Below, in pieces: positions 1 through 8,118 of a DNA stretch of 64,000 nucleotides. Position numbers and translations under genes: made by a program. The first letter of the stretch is position 1. Every line of letters begins with the position of its first letter. The notes below the pieces were generated by a model that saw only the letters and a list, made by a program, of their open reading frames with translations, was not told the origin of the DNA and did not search any database. The DNA is from Anatilimnocola aggregata (lineage in GTDB: Bacteria > Planctomycetota > Planctomycetia > Pirellulales > Pirellulaceae): NCBI RefSeq assembly GCF_007747655.1, contig NZ_CP036274.1, positions 7,688,001 to 7,752,000 on the forward strand, read 5' to 3'.

Positions 1-774
1 CAGCTCCGAGAACTCGTCATTCGTGCGCAAGAAAATTCGGTGATTGAAATCGTCTGCCTTAGCAATACGCCGCGAACCGGCCAGCAGCACATGCAGTGGG
101 GCAACGACCCAGACATAGAACATAGCCAGCAGCACAACCATCATGCCGATGGCCAGAAAGAACATGATCCACGAGGTGATGATCCAGGTGCGATACTCGT
201 CTTTCACGTCGCCACCGAACTGTCGCATGCGATCGTGCAACTGGGCGGGCAAGATGCCAGCCAGGTCGTACATTTCATCAACAGTGGTCGCCACCGACGA
301 GATGCCAACTGGATCGACGACCCAATCTGGATCGTCTTTGGCTTTGGCGAGGACTTCGAGCTTTCTCTCGAGCGTGGCGAGGATCTCGCGCTCTTTGCTC
401 CGATCGCCGAGGCGGGGATCGGTGTCGAAGTCGTTGGTAAGTTGCTTGCCGTAGCGGCGGAGCGTTTCTTCGACAGCGAGATACTCCGTGCGGAACTCGT
501 GCTGCAACATCACGTTGTCGACTTCCGGACCATTCCGCTCGGTCAGCAGATAATTCACCGAGTTAGCCCGGCTGAGCGTGACTCGCATATCGCCCAAGCT
601 TTGGGCCAATTCGCCGGCCACGGGGAGCTCGCTGGCGCGTAGGCTCATCGTGCGCACGAGGGTGCGATAAGAGTACGCCCCCTGAAAACCGCTGACGGCC
701 AGCACGACGACCATTGCCAAGAGCAAGGCTACGCACAGCAGCAGCTTCGTTTGAATTGACCAGCGCCAGTGCAA
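1..774 (-). CDS. Membrane sensor protein with HAMP domain, N-terminal part (probable histidine kinase)
   Basis: This is the first 258 codons of a gene that continues beyond the left edge of the window. I read it directly from the reverse strand. It starts with TTG at 774, six bases after a clear GGAGG. Residues 11-30 form a first membrane helix. About 165 residues of extracytoplasmic, helix-rich sequence follow, and a second membrane helix lies near residues 200-224. The sequence after it (PLHVLLAGSRRIAKADDF, then RTNDEFSEL) has the look of a HAMP linker entering a signalling domain. This layout is normal for sensor histidine kinases and also for methyl-accepting or GGDEF receptors. The output domain lies outside the window, so the kinase call is an inference; the transmembrane sensor with HAMP is what the sequence shows. 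Confidence 0.75.
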   Translation of the reverse strand, partial: MHWRWSIQTKLLLCVALLLAMVVVLAVSGFQGAYSYRTLVRTMSLRASELPVAGELAQSLGDMRVTLSRANSVNYLLTERNGPEVDNVMLQHEFRTEYLAVEETLRRYGKQLTNDFDTDPRLGDRSKEREILATLERKLEVLAKAKDDPDWVVDPVGISSVATTVDEMYDLAGILPAQLHDRMRQFGGDVKDEYRTWIITSWIMFFLAIGMMVVLLAMFYVWVVAPLHVLLAGSRRIAKADDFNHRIFLRTNDEFSEL

Positions 775-923
775 GACGAACCTCCTTGTTCGCTCTCGTT
801 TGGTACTATAAGGCTCGCGAAGTGTAGCACGAGTGAGCGAAAATCGACAAGTTCGATGTCGCTCGAAGTGCAAGGTTTCACGAGCTTTAGCGGCGATCGC
901 GCTGCCAGCATTCCCCCTCCTCA

Positions 924-1613
924 GTGCCACCGCATTGCCAGCAGCCCCCAAGAGTGACGGTCCCCGTGACGAACAAAGACGACGATTTTGGCGTAGCCAT
1001 TCCCGGACGGATTTTGCCGCAAGAGGCTTGGGCCCAGACGGCAATCAAGAAAATGCCGGACCCGCCGCTCGATTGGCAGGCCATCTTTGGCCGCTCCGCG
1101 CCGGTCGTGCTCGATCTGGGTTGCGGCAACGGTCGCTTCTTAATTTCCAGCAGCCTGGAGCGACCGAAACTCAATCACTTGGGCGTCGATATTCTCCCTA
1201 TGGTGATTCGCTACGCCACACGCCGCTGCAATCAGCGTGGTCTGCACAATGCGAGGCTGGCGGTGATCGGTGCCTTTGAACTGCTAGCGGAGTATGTGCC
1301 AGCAGCGAGCGTCGCCGAGATCCATCTCTATCATCCACAGCCCTATGAGAAGCGCGGGCATATCGACGATCGCCTCATCACGCTGGAGTTTCTTACCTTG
1401 GTGCAAAATGCACTCGTCCCTGGCGGGCTGTTTGTCATTCAGACCGACAACAAGAGCTATTGGAAGGACATCAGCCGTTTTGCGCCCCAGGTGTTCGAGT
1501 TCGAAGAATTAACCGGACCTTGGCCCGACGCACCGCAAGGACGCACACGCCGCGAGATCTATGCCCGGCAACACGGGCTGAAGATTTACCGCGGCCAGGG
1601 AACGCCAAAGTAG
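924..1613 (+). CDS. trmB: tRNA (guanine-N7-)-methyltransferase TrmB
   Basis: SAM-dependent class I methyltransferase that would methylate G46 in the variable loop of tRNAs. The SAM-binding motif I is VLDLGCGNGRFL. The TrmB-specific block appears as IHLYHPQPYEKRGHIDDRL, a divergent form of the usual HLFFPDPWPKKRHHKRRL; the Asp between the two prolines is replaced by Gln. The C-terminal part has the FVIQTDNKSYW strand. At up to 229 residues it has normal family length. The first in-frame start is GTG 924, but GTG 954 or GTG 966 are equally possible because none has a clear ribosome site and the first 15 residues are not conserved-looking. It stands alone between a divergent sensor gene and the repeat-protein gene downstream. 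Confidence 0.85.
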   Translation: MPPHCQQPPRVTVPVTNKDDDFGVAIPGRILPQEAWAQTAIKKMPDPPLDWQAIFGRSAPVVLDLGCGNGRFLISSSLERPKLNHLGVDILPMVIRYATRRCNQRGLHNARLAVIGAFELLAEYVPAASVAEIHLYHPQPYEKRGHIDDRLITLEFLTLVQNALVPGGLFVIQTDNKSYWKDISRFAPQVFEFEELTGPWPDAPQGRTRREIYARQHGLKIYRGQGTPK

Positions 1614-1779
1614 TCATCTCGCTCCGTCGAGATGACAGCAGCGCGATTTGCGTCACGAAGTCGAGCAGCAGCATCTTGCGGAGCAAGATGACTACGGTGG
1701 GGAGGGACCAAGAGGCTGCACGCATGAAATCGCAATAACTGCTCTTGGGGATTTGGGCCATTCGCTGGAAAATTCTCGG

Positions 1780-2658
1780 ATGGATGACTGGCTGCAAACG
1801 GTACTCGATGATCTGGCGAAATCGTCAGCCTGTGGCTATTTGCCGCAGCAGACCGCTGCAACCGAACCGAGCGTCCTCGCGGCGCTCGCGCTGAACGGTC
1901 ACGGGCGAACAGAGGCAGCCCAAGCGGTTCTCGATTACCTCGCGCGAGCACAACAGACGGATGGTTCTGTCGGTGTGCGCGCTACTGAAGCCACGCCAGG
2001 TTGGCCGACGAGCCTGGCAGTGATTGCCTGGCAGTTGTTCGCTGCGGACCAACATCAGGGTCGCATCGCCCGCGGGATGAAGTGGATCTCGGGCATGCAT
2101 GGCGAAACCTTGGAGCGCTCTCCCGAGATGGGACACAACACGCTGCTCGATGGCTGGCCGTGGGCAGCCGGAACTCACAGCTGGTTAGAGCCAACCGCCT
2201 TTCACTTACTCGCTTATCGCGCGGTCAAACAGCGGTCGCATCCGCGCGCGGCCGAAGCAGTTCGCTTGCTCATCGATCGTCAGCTGCCGGATGGTGGCTG
2301 CAACTATGGCAACACGACTGTGCTTGGCCAAACGTTGCGACCCCATGTGCAACCCACGGGCATCGCCCTGCTAGCGCTCGCCGGCGAAAGTGACCCCAGC
2401 GGGCGAATGGAAAAATCTCTCACCTGGCTGAAGTGGTCGCTGGGTTCCCGCACCACGGCCTCGTCCCTTAGTTGGGCCTTGCATGGCTTACATGCTCATG
2501 GTCGCGAAGTTCCGCAGGCAGCTGAACTGTTAAGGGGCGCCTATCAGCGAGTTCAATCGCACGACCAATCGCCGCATAAATTTGCCCTGCTGGCACTGGC
2601 CGCTCTCGGGGAGCAATCTCCGCTCATCGGGATCACCAGAATGGATACGCCAGCATGA
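1780..2658 (+). CDS. Alpha/alpha-toroid protein, prenyltransferase / squalene-oxidase-repeat like
   Basis: A soluble protein of 292 residues built from repeated helical pairs. Recurrent short motifs such as QQTDGSVGV, DRQLPDGGCNYGN and QPTGIALLALAG resemble the QxxDGGW-type repeats of squalene cyclases and prenyltransferase beta subunits. The Asp-rich catalytic motif of true cyclases is not visible, so I call only the fold. ATG 1780 is chosen as start because the upstream reading frame (open from 1648) is low-complexity and lacks a ribosome site. The stop codon overlaps the next ATG by four bases (ATGA at 2655), so it is almost certainly co-translated with the DUF362 protein. The partnership suggests a shared redox or processing role, but no function can be assigned. 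Confidence 0.7.
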   Translation: MDDWLQTVLDDLAKSSACGYLPQQTAATEPSVLAALALNGHGRTEAAQAVLDYLARAQQTDGSVGVRATEATPGWPTSLAVIAWQLFAADQHQGRIARGMKWISGMHGETLERSPEMGHNTLLDGWPWAAGTHSWLEPTAFHLLAYRAVKQRSHPRAAEAVRLLIDRQLPDGGCNYGNTTVLGQTLRPHVQPTGIALLALAGESDPSGRMEKSLTWLKWSLGSRTTASSLSWALHGLHAHGREVPQAAELLRGAYQRVQSHDQSPHKFALLALAALGEQSPLIGITRMDTPA

Positions 2659-3707
2659 GCGAGCAGAGAAAGCCAGAGCCGTTTTCGACTGTACCTCGGC
2701 TGCAATTGCCGAACGTCAATCGCCGCACGCTGATTGTCGGTGGCGGCCTGGCAGCAGCAGGGATCGTGCTTGCCAGCCAAATTCGCGAGCTTACGCGCGG
2801 ACGGGCCAGCGTGTTCGTTGCCAAAAATCAAAAGTACGACGGACCGCTCGTGCAAACCATGCGTGATGGGCTGATCGCCTGCGGACTGGTGCCTGACCAA
2901 ATCAAGGGGAAGCGCATCCTCCTGAAGCCCAATCTGGTGGAGCCCTCGCGCGATGCCCCCCACATGACCACGCATCCCGCAATCATTCTCGCCGCCGCAG
3001 AGGTCTTTCGGACTTGGGGGGGCGACGTGATCGTTGGTGAAGGGCCCGGACACGTACGCGATACTGAGATGGCACTCGTCGAGTCGGGCGTTGCCGACGC
3101 GCTCGACTCGATGCATCTCCCCTTCAGCGATCTCAATTACGAAGAAGTCGTATGGACCCCTAACCGCGGCCGCGCGAGCAAGTTGCCCGGCTTCTTCTTT
3201 CCCCGTAGCGTGGCCGAAGCAGACCTGGTCGTGTCGCTCCCAAAGATGAAGACGCATCACTGGGTTGGCGTGACCGCGGCGATGAAGAACCTGTACGGCG
3301 TCATCCCCGGCATCAAGTACGGCTGGCCGAAGAACGTGCTCCACCACAACGGCATTCCCGAAACCGTCTTCGATATCAACGCTTCGCTCCCCCAGACCAT
3401 TGCCATTGTCGACGGCATCGATTGCATGGAAGGGGACGGGCCGATCATGGGAACCAAGAAACCGATGGGACTGCTGGTGATGGGAACTTCGCCCACCGCG
3501 GTCGATGCCACAATCTGCCGCTTGATGGACGTGAACCCGCAACAAGTGCCTTACCTTGCCCTGGCCGCCAATCGACTTGGCCCGCTCGATAAACGACTCA
3601 TCGATCAGCGGGGCGAAGCCTGGGAACCGCTGCAATCGACCTTCCAGATGCTCGATAAGCCACACCTTCGCGCGCTCGTTCGCCATCGTGGTGTGCTGGT
3701 GAGTTAG
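2655..3707 (+). CDS. DUF362 domain-containing protein
   Basis: A protein of 350 residues with an N-terminal RRTLIVGGGLAAAGIVLAS segment at about residues 23-41. This is a hydrophobic anchor or Tat-like signal with twin arginines, so the protein probably acts outside the cytoplasm. The rest matches the DUF362 fold: ILLKPNLVEP, then a glycine-rich GEGPGHVRDTE, the central SLPKMKTHHWVGVTAAMKNLYG block and the late DAT/C region. DUF362 proteins are often linked to iron-sulfur proteins; no ferredoxin-type cysteine cluster is present here. It overlaps the upstream repeat-protein gene by four bases. A 16-bp perfect inverted repeat follows 16 bases after the stop and probably ends the transcript. Confidence 0.8.
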   Translation: MSEQRKPEPFSTVPRLQLPNVNRRTLIVGGGLAAAGIVLASQIRELTRGRASVFVAKNQKYDGPLVQTMRDGLIACGLVPDQIKGKRILLKPNLVEPSRDAPHMTTHPAIILAAAEVFRTWGGDVIVGEGPGHVRDTEMALVESGVADALDSMHLPFSDLNYEEVVWTPNRGRASKLPGFFFPRSVAEADLVVSLPKMKTHHWVGVTAAMKNLYGVIPGIKYGWPKNVLHHNGIPETVFDINASLPQTIAIVDGIDCMEGDGPIMGTKKPMGLLVMGTSPTAVDATICRLMDVNPQQVPYLALAANRLGPLDKRLIDQRGEAWEPLQSTFQMLDKPHLRALVRHRGVLVS

Positions 3708-3723
3708 TCTCACCCGAGCAGAA

Positions 3724-3782
3724 AGCGTCAGCGCCCGGAAAGTTGTTTGGGAATGAGCAAGTACTCTCCGGGCGCTGACGCT
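3724..3782. repeat. Inverted repeat / likely terminator after the DUF362 gene
   Basis: Perfect 16-bp arms (AGCGTCAGCGCCCGGA at 3724-3739 and its complement at 3767-3782) enclose a 27-base loop. There is no T-run. The core CGTCAGCG is shared with the inverted repeats at 23418-23569 and 57367-57498, so this is one member of a dispersed gene-end repeat family. Confidence 0.7.
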
Positions 3783-3865
3783 TCCGGCTCAGGGGCGAAC
3801 ATGTTGCCTCATGGCATCCCCACCATTACAGTGCGGGTTCCCATCCTTTCCCTGTGAGAAGAACC

Positions 3866-5638
3866 ATGCTCTCTCCCCGTCTTGTCGCGTTACTAACGCT
3901 GTTGATCGTCCCCGCGGCGTCCTTAACTTGGGCAGCTGATTCGCCCCGCAAGCCCAACGTCCTGATCGTTATGACCGACGATCAAGGTCTCGGCGATTTT
4001 TCGTTCATGGGGAATCCGGTCCTCAAGACTCCGCACCTCGATTCCTTTGCCAAGGAGTCTGTCCGGCTGACCGATTTTCATGTTTCGCCCATGTGCAGCC
4101 CCACGCGCGGGCAATTGCTGACCGGCTTGGCAGCACTGCGCAACGGGGCGACTTCGGTAACTGCGGGGCGGACCTTCTTGCGCCCCGGTTTGCCGACGCT
4201 GCCGGAACTGTTTGCCAAGAGCGGCTACCGCACGGGCCTTTTCGGCAAATGGCATTTGGGCGATTCGTATCCACATCGGCCGCAGGACAAGGGGTTTCAA
4301 GAGAGTATCTATCATTTGGGCTGGGGACAGTTGAACTCGACTCCCGAGTTCGATCATCCGCTCATTGATGGCCGTTATTTTCACAACGGCGAAGAGAAGC
4401 GATACACGGGGCACTGCACCGACTTCTGGTTCGATTCGGCCATGGCCTGGATGAAACAATGTGCGGCCAAGGATGAGCCGTTTCTCTGCTATCTGCCGAC
4501 GAATGCGCCGCATGCGCCGCACATCGACCTGGCGAAGTACATCGAGCCCTATCAAGGAAAAGGGCCCGCTCCCTTCTTCGGCATGATCGCCCACATCGAC
4601 CAGCGGTTCGGCGATCTCGACAAGTTTCTGACCGAGCAGAAACTGCGCGACAACACGATCGTCATTTTCATGACCGACAACGGTGGAACAGCCGGCGTGA
4701 GCACATTCAACGCCGGCCTGCGGGCTGGCAAGACGACGTACTACGACGGCGGCCATCGCGTCCCGTGTTGGATTCGCTGGCCCGCGGGCAAAATCGGCGA
4801 ACCGCGAGACATCGCAACTCCCACACAGAATATCGATCTGCTCCCCACACTCTGCGACTTTTGTGGCGTGCCCCAGCCGGAACGTGCTGCTGCCGATTTG
4901 CCTTATCAAGGACAAAGTCTCGCGGCGCTCCTGCGGGGCGAACAGGAACCGGCCGAGCGCAAGTTTGTGGTGCAGTATGGCCAGACGCCCAAGAAGTTCG
5001 AGGCGTGCGTTGTCGGCGGCAAATGGCGATTGGTGAAGGGGGAGGAACTTTACGATGTTGTGGCGGATCGAGCGCAAGCGGAAAACGTCGCCCCCCAACA
5101 TCCCGACGTGGTCAAGTCGCTGCGCGACTACTACGAAGGCTGGTGGAGTGGCCTCGAGCCGATCTTGAGCGACTTCGTGCCGCAGAGTATCGGCGCGAGG
5201 GAGCAGCCCGTCGTCGAACTAACGAGCGGCGACTGGGAAGGCATCTATGCCGACAATACGGGGTTTGTCCGCGAAGCGGTCGGCGGTCCGACAGGTGGAC
5301 ATTGGCATTTGCAGATTGAGCAACCAGGCGATTACGAGTTCACGCTGCGACGCTGGCCCGCTCAAACGAAGGCTGCGCTGGGCGCGAAGTACGAACCCTC
5401 GGCGAAATCTCCGGCGAACAAGAAGCAGATCAAGACGGTTGGCTTTCCGACGATTGCCGGCGCGAATGTCAGCATCGCGGGTAAAGAACAATCGGGGGAT
5501 GCGAAAGCCAGCGACACGGCTGCGACGATCGTTGTCCGCGACCTTAAGCCCGGTAAAGCCATCCTCAAAGCCTGGTTTCAGGACGCGGCTGGCAAAAACC
5601 TCTGCGGGGCGTTCTTCGTGACGGTAGTCAAGAAGTAG
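3866..5638 (+). CDS. Secreted sulfatase (alkaline-phosphatase superfamily)
   Basis: Type I sulfatase that would hydrolyse sulfate esters, probably on algal polysaccharides. Residues 1-24 (MLSPRLVALLTLLIVPAASL plus TWAA) form a signal peptide. The metal-binding pair DD lies at 38-39 in NVLIVMTDDQG. The formylglycine motif C-S-P-T-R is at C77-R81, followed by the usual GQLLTG. KWHLG and the second metal site FMTDNGG are present. About 130 C-terminal residues past the sulfatase core are extra and beta-rich. ATG 3866 is preferred over GTG 3854: it has AGAAG just upstream and begins the signal peptide. Maturation needs a formylglycine-generating enzyme, which is not in the window. Its terminator region is shared with the convergent DUF4175-like gene. 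Confidence 0.92.
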   Translation: MLSPRLVALLTLLIVPAASLTWAADSPRKPNVLIVMTDDQGLGDFSFMGNPVLKTPHLDSFAKESVRLTDFHVSPMCSPTRGQLLTGLAALRNGATSVTAGRTFLRPGLPTLPELFAKSGYRTGLFGKWHLGDSYPHRPQDKGFQESIYHLGWGQLNSTPEFDHPLIDGRYFHNGEEKRYTGHCTDFWFDSAMAWMKQCAAKDEPFLCYLPTNAPHAPHIDLAKYIEPYQGKGPAPFFGMIAHIDQRFGDLDKFLTEQKLRDNTIVIFMTDNGGTAGVSTFNAGLRAGKTTYYDGGHRVPCWIRWPAGKIGEPRDIATPTQNIDLLPTLCDFCGVPQPERAAADLPYQGQSLAALLRGEQEPAERKFVVQYGQTPKKFEACVVGGKWRLVKGEELYDVVADRAQAENVAPQHPDVVKSLRDYYEGWWSGLEPILSDFVPQSIGAREQPVVELTSGDWEGIYADNTGFVREAVGGPTGGHWHLQIEQPGDYEFTLRRWPAQTKAALGAKYEPSAKSPANKKQIKTVGFPTIAGANVSIAGKEQSGDAKASDTAATIVVRDLKPGKAILKAWFQDAAGKNLCGAFFVTVVKK

Positions 5639-5655
5639 AAGCACTTGCCGCTACC

Positions 5656-5694
5656 GTTGGAACAAGACTACGAAACGAAGCATCCTGTTCCAAC
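5656..5694. terminator. Hairpin between convergent genes
   Basis: GTTGGAACA (5656-5664) and its complement TGTTCCAAC (5686-5694) form 9-bp arms around a 21-base loop, in the 62-base gap between two convergent stops. It lacks a strong T-run, so bidirectional termination is only inferred from position. Confidence 0.4.
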
Positions 5695-5700
5695 CTGCGT

Positions 5701-8091
5701 TTACTTATTGCCGGGCGGAGTCGATTCCGCCGGCTTGGCACCTTCGAGCAGCTTTTTGATACGCTCTTGCTGTTCCTTGATCGTCCGGTCGAGCACGTCC
5801 TGCTGCGACTTCTGAATCTCGTACAGCAGATTCACGGCTTCCTGATAGCCTTCTGACTTAACCATCAGCGCCAGGACTTGTTTCATTTTGGCGATGGTCG
5901 CTTCCTGCTGTTTGAGTAGCGTGGTAATCGCTTCGTTGCGGGGCTGTTGGGCGGCGGCCTGGCGACGAACCTGGTCAAGCGTTTGCACGAGGCCGGGCAT
6001 ATCCTGATCGGCCAGTTCCCGCAGCGGTTTGATGATTTCCTGCAAACGCCCCTGCAACTTGCCATTCGCTTCTTCCAGCCGGTTGTTTTCGACTTCAATC
6101 AGAATGTTTGCCATTCGCTCGCCGATCGCGCCGGTATTCGTGCCGTACACCTTCTGCCGCTTCTGCATCTGCATCAGCTGGTCTTTTTGTTCTTGCGTGA
6201 GGGCGGCGACATCGCGCGTGGCCGCTTCCAATGCCTGGCCATCGGTCAGCAGTTCTTCTTCGCTCTTTACCAGCCGTTCGAACTCCTGACGTTGTTCCTT
6301 CTCGCGGCGCAGCAGATCGGTGCGCAGTTCTTCTTCAGTTACCACACGCACGAGAAAGTCGGACGAGGCACCCACGTTGGGAACGGGGGCGCCCACTTCA
6401 TCGGGCACGTTGTCGTTGTCCTGGGCAACGAATGAGAACGTCAGCCCGGAGCCTGTGGGAATTTGATGTGGGCCCAGTTCGATCGCCTCGTCGAGCGCCA
6501 GTTCACCCGGAGGCTTGCCTTGAAAGGCATCCTTCAGCGATTCGAAGGGGATCTCGCCCGCGCCGCTCGATTTGCCGGCATCCTCACCACCTTGGGCCAG
6601 CAGATCCCAGCGGAACTTCGCCCGCAGATCGGTCAGACCGAAGTCATCGGTCACGCGACACGAAAATGGAATGCGTGCCTTGGGGACCACCATCCCGCTG
6701 ATACCGATCAGCCGCGCTCGCACGCGCGGCTCACGATCCGCGCGGATGCGCAGGCCGAAGGTCGTGGGCCGGCGCGAAGTCAGCCCCAGCGTATCGGTGA
6801 GCAGAATGGTGTACTGCGTGCCCGCGACTTCGTCGGGCGGCAGTTCCCCCTTCAGCTTCATTCCCTCGGTGATGCTGAGGGGCGTATGCCGTTCAACTTC
6901 GTAAGTGCGTGTCTTTTTCGGCTCGGGTTTGGTTGGCGCAGGCGAAGATTCGGCAGTTGCTTCGGTGGAGTCCCCTTCCGCCAGTTTCTCGGCTGGCTTT
7001 GCCGGTGGCGGTTCGATCACTTCGACTTTTTGCAATCGATAAGAAAGTTCCGCTTTTGTCAGCTCTTTATTGGCGGTCCCTTGCAGACGCAGAGTGCTCC
7101 CCTTCAAGACAAAGTAGGGGCCGCGACCGGCAGCCAATGGCTGGGGCGAAAGCCCGGTATAGGCGGGTGGCACCACTTCGAGTTGCAGATCGTCCAGTGC
7201 TGGTTGTTCGACAAGCTGCACTTGAACCCACGGCGTATAGGCATCGCCCCCCTGCGCGCGGAATTCGAACGGCTCGATCACGCTGGCGAAAATGGCTTCG
7301 AATTGCCGCTCGCCCGTCTTCTTCATGGTCTGTGTGGCCCGGCCGCGAGCGCGACGGAACTCAATAGAGACATTCTCGGGAACGACTTCGCTCTCCTTGG
7401 TCACCGTGACGAGTTGTGTCCAATCTTCGCCGCGGGGGAACACAACTTTGCCGTTCTCAGCCCTTTCAACGAGCAAATACGTTTTTTGTGGCCACTCCTT
7501 ATCGCCCAAGAGCAGATTGCGATTGGCCCAGATGTTCAAGAGTGGGTTCGTGAAGGTGCCGACAACCAGCGCGCCAAGCAGTACCAGGGCGAAGAGCAAC
7601 AACATGCTGTTGACCCGAAACTCGCGGTCGTCGAGCACGTTGCCGAAGTTCAGATCGGCCGAGGCAGTGGCTCCGCGCTGCACTGTCTGCCGAATCATGA
7701 CGGGCGAATAACCGCGCTCGCTCAGATCCTCCATGCGTGAGAACTGGAGCGCGCTAATGACGCTCTCGTGCAGGTGCGGATTCAGCCGTTCGACTTCAAG
7801 GGCCAGCGCATCGTCCGAAATCGTGGCCGACAGCGGTTTGACCAGCCGACGAAAGACGATGTACAGCAGCACCGCGCCAATGATCGCCAGCATCACCGCC
7901 CGCTGCGGCTTGTCCATGCGAAACAGCCAATCGAGCGCCAGATCGGCGGCGAGCAGCGCAATGGCGGCCCAGGCGAGACGACTGAGCCCATCGACCCAGA
8001 ACCAGGTGGTTACTTGTCGCCGGAGCTTGCTCAGGCGAGTAAGGACGCCCGCCGTCATTTGCGAAAGCTGTGGCAGAGGAATATCTGACAT
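5701..8091 (-). CDS. DUF4175-like membrane protein with C-terminal coiled coil
   Basis: 796 residues. Two adjacent membrane helices lie at about residues 36-56 and 65-82 and a third at about 160-180. A long extracytoplasmic beta-rich region follows (blocks such as PPAYTGLSPQPL and SCRVTDDFGLTDLRAKFRW), then a charged coiled coil from about residue 600 (LLRREKEQRQEFERLVKSEE onward) to the end. This layout matches large DUF4175-type proteins often found beside MoxR/vWA clusters in planctomycetes; their function is unknown. It is the last gene of the seven-gene run, 27 bases after its neighbour. The early block SVISALQFSRMEDLSERGYS is probably cytoplasmic or interfacial. Exact family membership should be treated as likely, not certain. 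Confidence 0.7.
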   Translation of the reverse strand: MSDIPLPQLSQMTAGVLTRLSKLRRQVTTWFWVDGLSRLAWAAIALLAADLALDWLFRMDKPQRAVMLAIIGAVLLYIVFRRLVKPLSATISDDALALEVERLNPHLHESVISALQFSRMEDLSERGYSPVMIRQTVQRGATASADLNFGNVLDDREFRVNSMLLLFALVLLGALVVGTFTNPLLNIWANRNLLLGDKEWPQKTYLLVERAENGKVVFPRGEDWTQLVTVTKESEVVPENVSIEFRRARGRATQTMKKTGERQFEAIFASVIEPFEFRAQGGDAYTPWVQVQLVEQPALDDLQLEVVPPAYTGLSPQPLAAGRGPYFVLKGSTLRLQGTANKELTKAELSYRLQKVEVIEPPPAKPAEKLAEGDSTEATAESSPAPTKPEPKKTRTYEVERHTPLSITEGMKLKGELPPDEVAGTQYTILLTDTLGLTSRRPTTFGLRIRADREPRVRARLIGISGMVVPKARIPFSCRVTDDFGLTDLRAKFRWDLLAQGGEDAGKSSGAGEIPFESLKDAFQGKPPGELALDEAIELGPHQIPTGSGLTFSFVAQDNDNVPDEVGAPVPNVGASSDFLVRVVTEEELRTDLLRREKEQRQEFERLVKSEEELLTDGQALEAATRDVAALTQEQKDQLMQMQKRQKVYGTNTGAIGERMANILIEVENNRLEEANGKLQGRLQEIIKPLRELADQDMPGLVQTLDQVRRQAAAQQPRNEAITTLLKQQEATIAKMKQVLALMVKSEGYQEAVNLLYEIQKSQQDVLDRTIKEQQERIKKLLEGAKPAESTPPGNK

Positions 8092-8118
8092 GGTGTATCA
8101 ATCTTGCGCACGCGGCGC

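Noticed and set aside
6463-7740. Plus-strand frame of 425 codons within the DUF4175-like gene
   Set aside because: Shadow of the minus-strand gene, which has membrane helices, coiled coil and operon context.
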